Positions 61,015-64,000 of a DNA stretch of 64,000 nucleotides are shown one piece after another (position 1 is the stretch's first letter; every line of letters starts with the position of its first letter). A program made the position numbers and the translations under genes. Below the pieces are notes generated by a model that ran no database searches, was not told the origin of the DNA, and worked only from the letters and a program-made list of their open reading frames with translations. The stretch is from Pseudocercospora fijiensis CIRAD86. Lineage: Eukaryota; Ascomycota; Dothideomycetes; Mycosphaerellales; Mycosphaerellaceae. The DNA lies in contig NW_006921538.1 in assembly GCF_000340215.1 (NCBI RefSeq), forward strand, positions 3,980,320-4,044,319, in the 5' to 3' direction.

Positions 61015-64000
61015 TAGCGAGTAAAAAATTCGGTATAAGGCGAGTAAATAGGAGCAAAAGGGAGGCTATACGCGAGTAGTTATAGGTTTATCGGGCCTAC
61101 TAAGGTAGTAGTAGTCTATTTTCGTTGTATTCTATAGCCTACTCCGCTTCTAAGGGTTCGTTAAAAGCTCCGGGGTTTAAGCCTAGGCCCTTAGAGTTAG
61201 CGGTATAGCGGAGCTCCTCTTATTCGATCTAGGTAAGCCGAAGCCTGTCTCGTATTCTTATTAAGGATAGCCTATATTCGTTGTCTCCCTAGTTCGTAAC
61301 GTTGTCTATAGCCTCCTAGGCGAGAAATCTAATACCTCGCCGCCTATATAGGTTAGTATATACTAGGGCAGTAAGGCTAGTCTCTACTAGGGCCTTAAGG
61401 AGATATAGGTTGTATTCGAACTTTAATATGTTTATCTCGTCGTAGACCTAGACTCTCTAGGTCGTCTACTAGCTAGGATCTCGCTATAGTACTAGTCGAA
61501 AGCTAGGGTCCTAGGTAAGCCTCGGAAGAGCGCTAACGTAGTAGGCTTATTCGTATAGGTCCTACCTTCTATATAGAATTGCTATCTAGCCGAATCTATA
61601 GTATTAAGCTAAAGGCTAGGTTACCCCTCCCTAGGTAAATAGGGCTAGGTAATTGAAAGCTAGAAAACTATTAGGTTCGGTCGAGCTGTTAAAGAAGAGA
61701 TAGTTATTCGAATAATCTTCTATAAGGGGTACGCTAAGAAGGTCTCGTATTAGGTTATTAATCTAAGAGATAGGATTAACTTTAGGGTCGACTCGGTATA
61801 TAGCTATAGTATAGGCTTAAAAGGCTCGCCTTTACTCCTCCCTAGGAAGGGATGTAATCGTATAGACGTCTATATCCCTTTCTTTACCGGACTTAGTATT
61901 AGACTAGCTATCGTCCCTAGACTCGGAGGACTTAGACTAGCTATCTCTATCCGCCTCGACTTCCTTATTAATAGGTTCGTTGTCCGTCGTAGTAGCGTTT
62001 TTACCCGAGATCCGGTTAGGTCGGAATAGAGATACTTCCTTTAATCGATCGCGTAGAAAGGTAATAGCTAGATTAGCCCTATTAAGTTCCGTAAAGTAGT
62101 ACGAGGTCCTAGAGGTAGTAATCCCCGTAATACGAAAGGGGCCCTTCTAGCGAAAGGCAAGCTTACTAGACCTCGAGTGCTCGATTTCGCTCTTAGTAAT
62201 AAGTATAAGGGATCTAATCTTAAGGGGAGCGTTAGATACTGCTCCCTTTTCGTCGTACTAGCGAGCATTCTCCTCGCGAGTTCTCTTTAGCCGAAGGGCC
62301 GCCTCTTCGTTATCGTTAGGTATATATACTAGTTGCTAAGCACGGTATATAAGTAACGAGGCAGTATCGCGTATAGTATCCTAGTCGACTTTTTAGAAGG
62401 TTCGGTAGGCATTCTCGATAGGAAGGATAACGTCGGCCCCTCTATATATAACTTCTATAGGCGTTTTTCTAGTCGTTCGTCGGTATATCGTTCGGTCGGC
62501 CTATAGGATAGGTAGGACGTGTTTTCTCTAACCCTTTATAGTGCCGTTCGTTAGTTTAGAAAGGGTAGCTAGGATAGGTCGGTTTCTAACTTCGATTTAA
62601 CTATTTGCTTTCAAGTAGTATAGGAAAATCCGTATACGGTACGTAGCTATCCGCTTAAGCAACTCCTTAGTGTCCTTCCGATTCTTAGATCCGTTATCTA
62701 TAACGAATTCATCCGGGCAGCTATATCGGCAATAGACCTCCTCGTATAGGAACTTAGCTATTTAGTATATACTAACCGACTTGCCTAAGTAGTTAAATAT
62801 CCTCCCCTCTACCTAGCCGCTAACAACCTTACGCGCTAAGGCAATAGACCCCTTATTGTCGATATAAAGTATATCGGCAACCTAGCGACGGCTAATAACT
62901 CGAATATAGGTAGGGTAAAGTGTCCTAGCAATCTTATATCCCTCTCGCATCCGGTATATACGATAGGACCGAACCTATATAGCGATTTAGGACTATATCC
63001 TATACTAGAAGTACCTTTTCGAGGCTAGATAGTATACTGCCTCTCGGCCTTTATAGCTATAATCCTCGTAAAGTAATTAGATAATTTCCTCCCTAGCCTT
63101 TTTACTATTAATTACTCGTTAAAGGGGACAATTCGGATAACGCTAGTAGAAAAGGAGCCGATCCTTAACAATATACTTCTAGGTAGTACGTCGAACCCTT
63201 CGGGCTTCGCTCCGAGAGATGCCTTATAGAAAGCGAAGGGTCGACTTAAAGTATCCGATAAGAAGCGATTCTCGAGACTAATATTCGTCCTCGTTAAGGA
63301 AGCTAGACTTAGCTAAGGGATCGACAGGCTTAGTTTATATTATACTATAAAAGAAGTCGTTATCGATTATATTATCGTCGTCGATTTAGTTATCTCGTTC
63401 GACGATGTCTTCTTTAGTAGGGTTACGACGGGATAGACTATTAGCCGTAGAGTGCTTCCGCCCGGGGATATACTTAACTTCGAAGTCGAATAGTCGGATC
63501 TAGGCTACCTAGCGAGCTATTACCGAGTTAGGGAGGTCCGAGGCGGATTTATTAAGCTAGTAGATAAGGGTAGTAGTATCGATTTCGATCCGAAAGTACT
63601 ACCTAACGAGATACTTCTTAAACTTCTTTAGTAGTTTAAGTACGGCAAGGCACTCTCGTTTACTAGTATTATATCGGGCTTTACTTTCGGTCTAAAGACC
63701 GCTTTCGTACCGAATAGGGTAACGCTTCTTTATATTATCCCTTTTGTACTAGTTTAGGCTGCTACTATATCCGGATCTACTCGCGTCTAATAGAAGGATA
63801 ATCAACCTAGTACCCTTAGTATAATCGATCGAGACAAGAGTAGGGATAGTAGTTAGCGCAGCCTTCAAGGTATCTATAGCGACTTGCTAATCCGGTCCCT
63901 ATAAGAATTCGATATCGGCCTTTAGGAGGTAGAAGAGTAGTCTTACTATTATTACGAAGCCCTCGATCTAGATACGGTAGTAGATACAAACCCTAAGGAA
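61015..64000 (-). pseudogene. A2 pol (partial): RNase H end, integrase, C-terminal extension
   Basis: Matches A1 1950-4945, minus strand. RNase H connection GRKHSTANSLSRR at about 63470-63430, integrase DNGS at about 62700 and the QIEVRN-type segment at about 62580-62600, with added changes relative to A1. Acidic Ser-rich tract at about 62000-61880, then the same unrecognised extension of about 320 residues. Its presence in one frame in both A copies supports former translation. RT lies beyond the right edge. Confidence 0.8.

Larger units (their letters stand above)
57432..64000 (-). mobile_element. Family A retrotransposon, copy 2 (A2), partial
   Basis: Same orientation as A1; 59066-64000 repeats 1-4945. 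It adds the C-terminal part of ORF4 (57432-59065) that is missing from A1 in this window. It is interrupted at 57432 by B2, so its 3' end should lie to the left of B2's own 5' end, outside the window. The gag side runs off the right edge. Confidence 0.88.

Noticed and set aside
1..64000. Host genes, tRNA or rRNA genes
   Set aside because: I looked for cloverleaf-like and rRNA-like conserved stretches and for long frames outside the elements and saw none.

Overview
The window looks like gene-free, transposon-filled heterochromatin of a filamentous ascomycete (Pezizomycotina). The signature is repeat-induced point mutation (RIP): CpA and TpG are visibly scarce and TpA is everywhere. Gln and Trp codons have become TAG or TAA, and aligned repeat copies differ almost only by C/T and G/A transitions. 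No open frame exceeds about 150 codons. I see no host gene, tRNA or rRNA. Reading TAG/TAA as former Gln/Trp shows that essentially all 64 kb is decayed Ty3/gypsy LTR retrotransposon.

Three families are present, two copies each, nested like Russian dolls. A2 (57432-64000, minus) carries B2 (49770-57431, plus). A1 (minus, ending at 49769) sits inside the RT gene of B2. B1 (8464-47157, plus) sits inside the gag of A1. C1 (12722-25897, plus) and C2 (27260-40435, minus) sit inside the pol of B1. C1 and C2 are each exactly 13,176 bp, with 188-bp LTRs and perfect 5-bp target duplications (ttttc, cgcct). B has 283-bp LTRs; A has an LTR of about 343 bp.

All three families are unusually long and carry extra coding capacity downstream of pol. 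C has one gag-PR-RT-RH-IN-chromodomain frame, then a roughly 1,700-codon ORF3 that I do not recognise. B has a gag-protease frame, a separate RT-RH-IN frame, then a 920-codon ORF3 of unknown function. A has gag-protease, an RT-RH-IN frame with a C-terminal extension of about 320 residues, then a further ORF ('ORF4').

The most unusual signals are these. (1) A short palindromic element with a CCCCGGGG core recurs in the spacers around the cistrons of family B, with a relative in the pol/ORF4 spacer of A. (2) An internal polypurine tract lies between pol and ORF3 in B. (3) A 27-bp near-perfect inverted repeat encloses that spacer. (4) A tandem duplication of PPT plus LTR lies at the 3' end of B2. 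(5) B1 and B2 show sharply bounded divergent patches. (6) The C1/C2 pair forms a giant inverted repeat.

Positions 53562-53661 are an assembly gap, followed by about 140 bp of homopolymer-rich, low-quality sequence. Boundaries of degraded reading frames are approximate, because RIP has destroyed most starts and makes true stops ambiguous.
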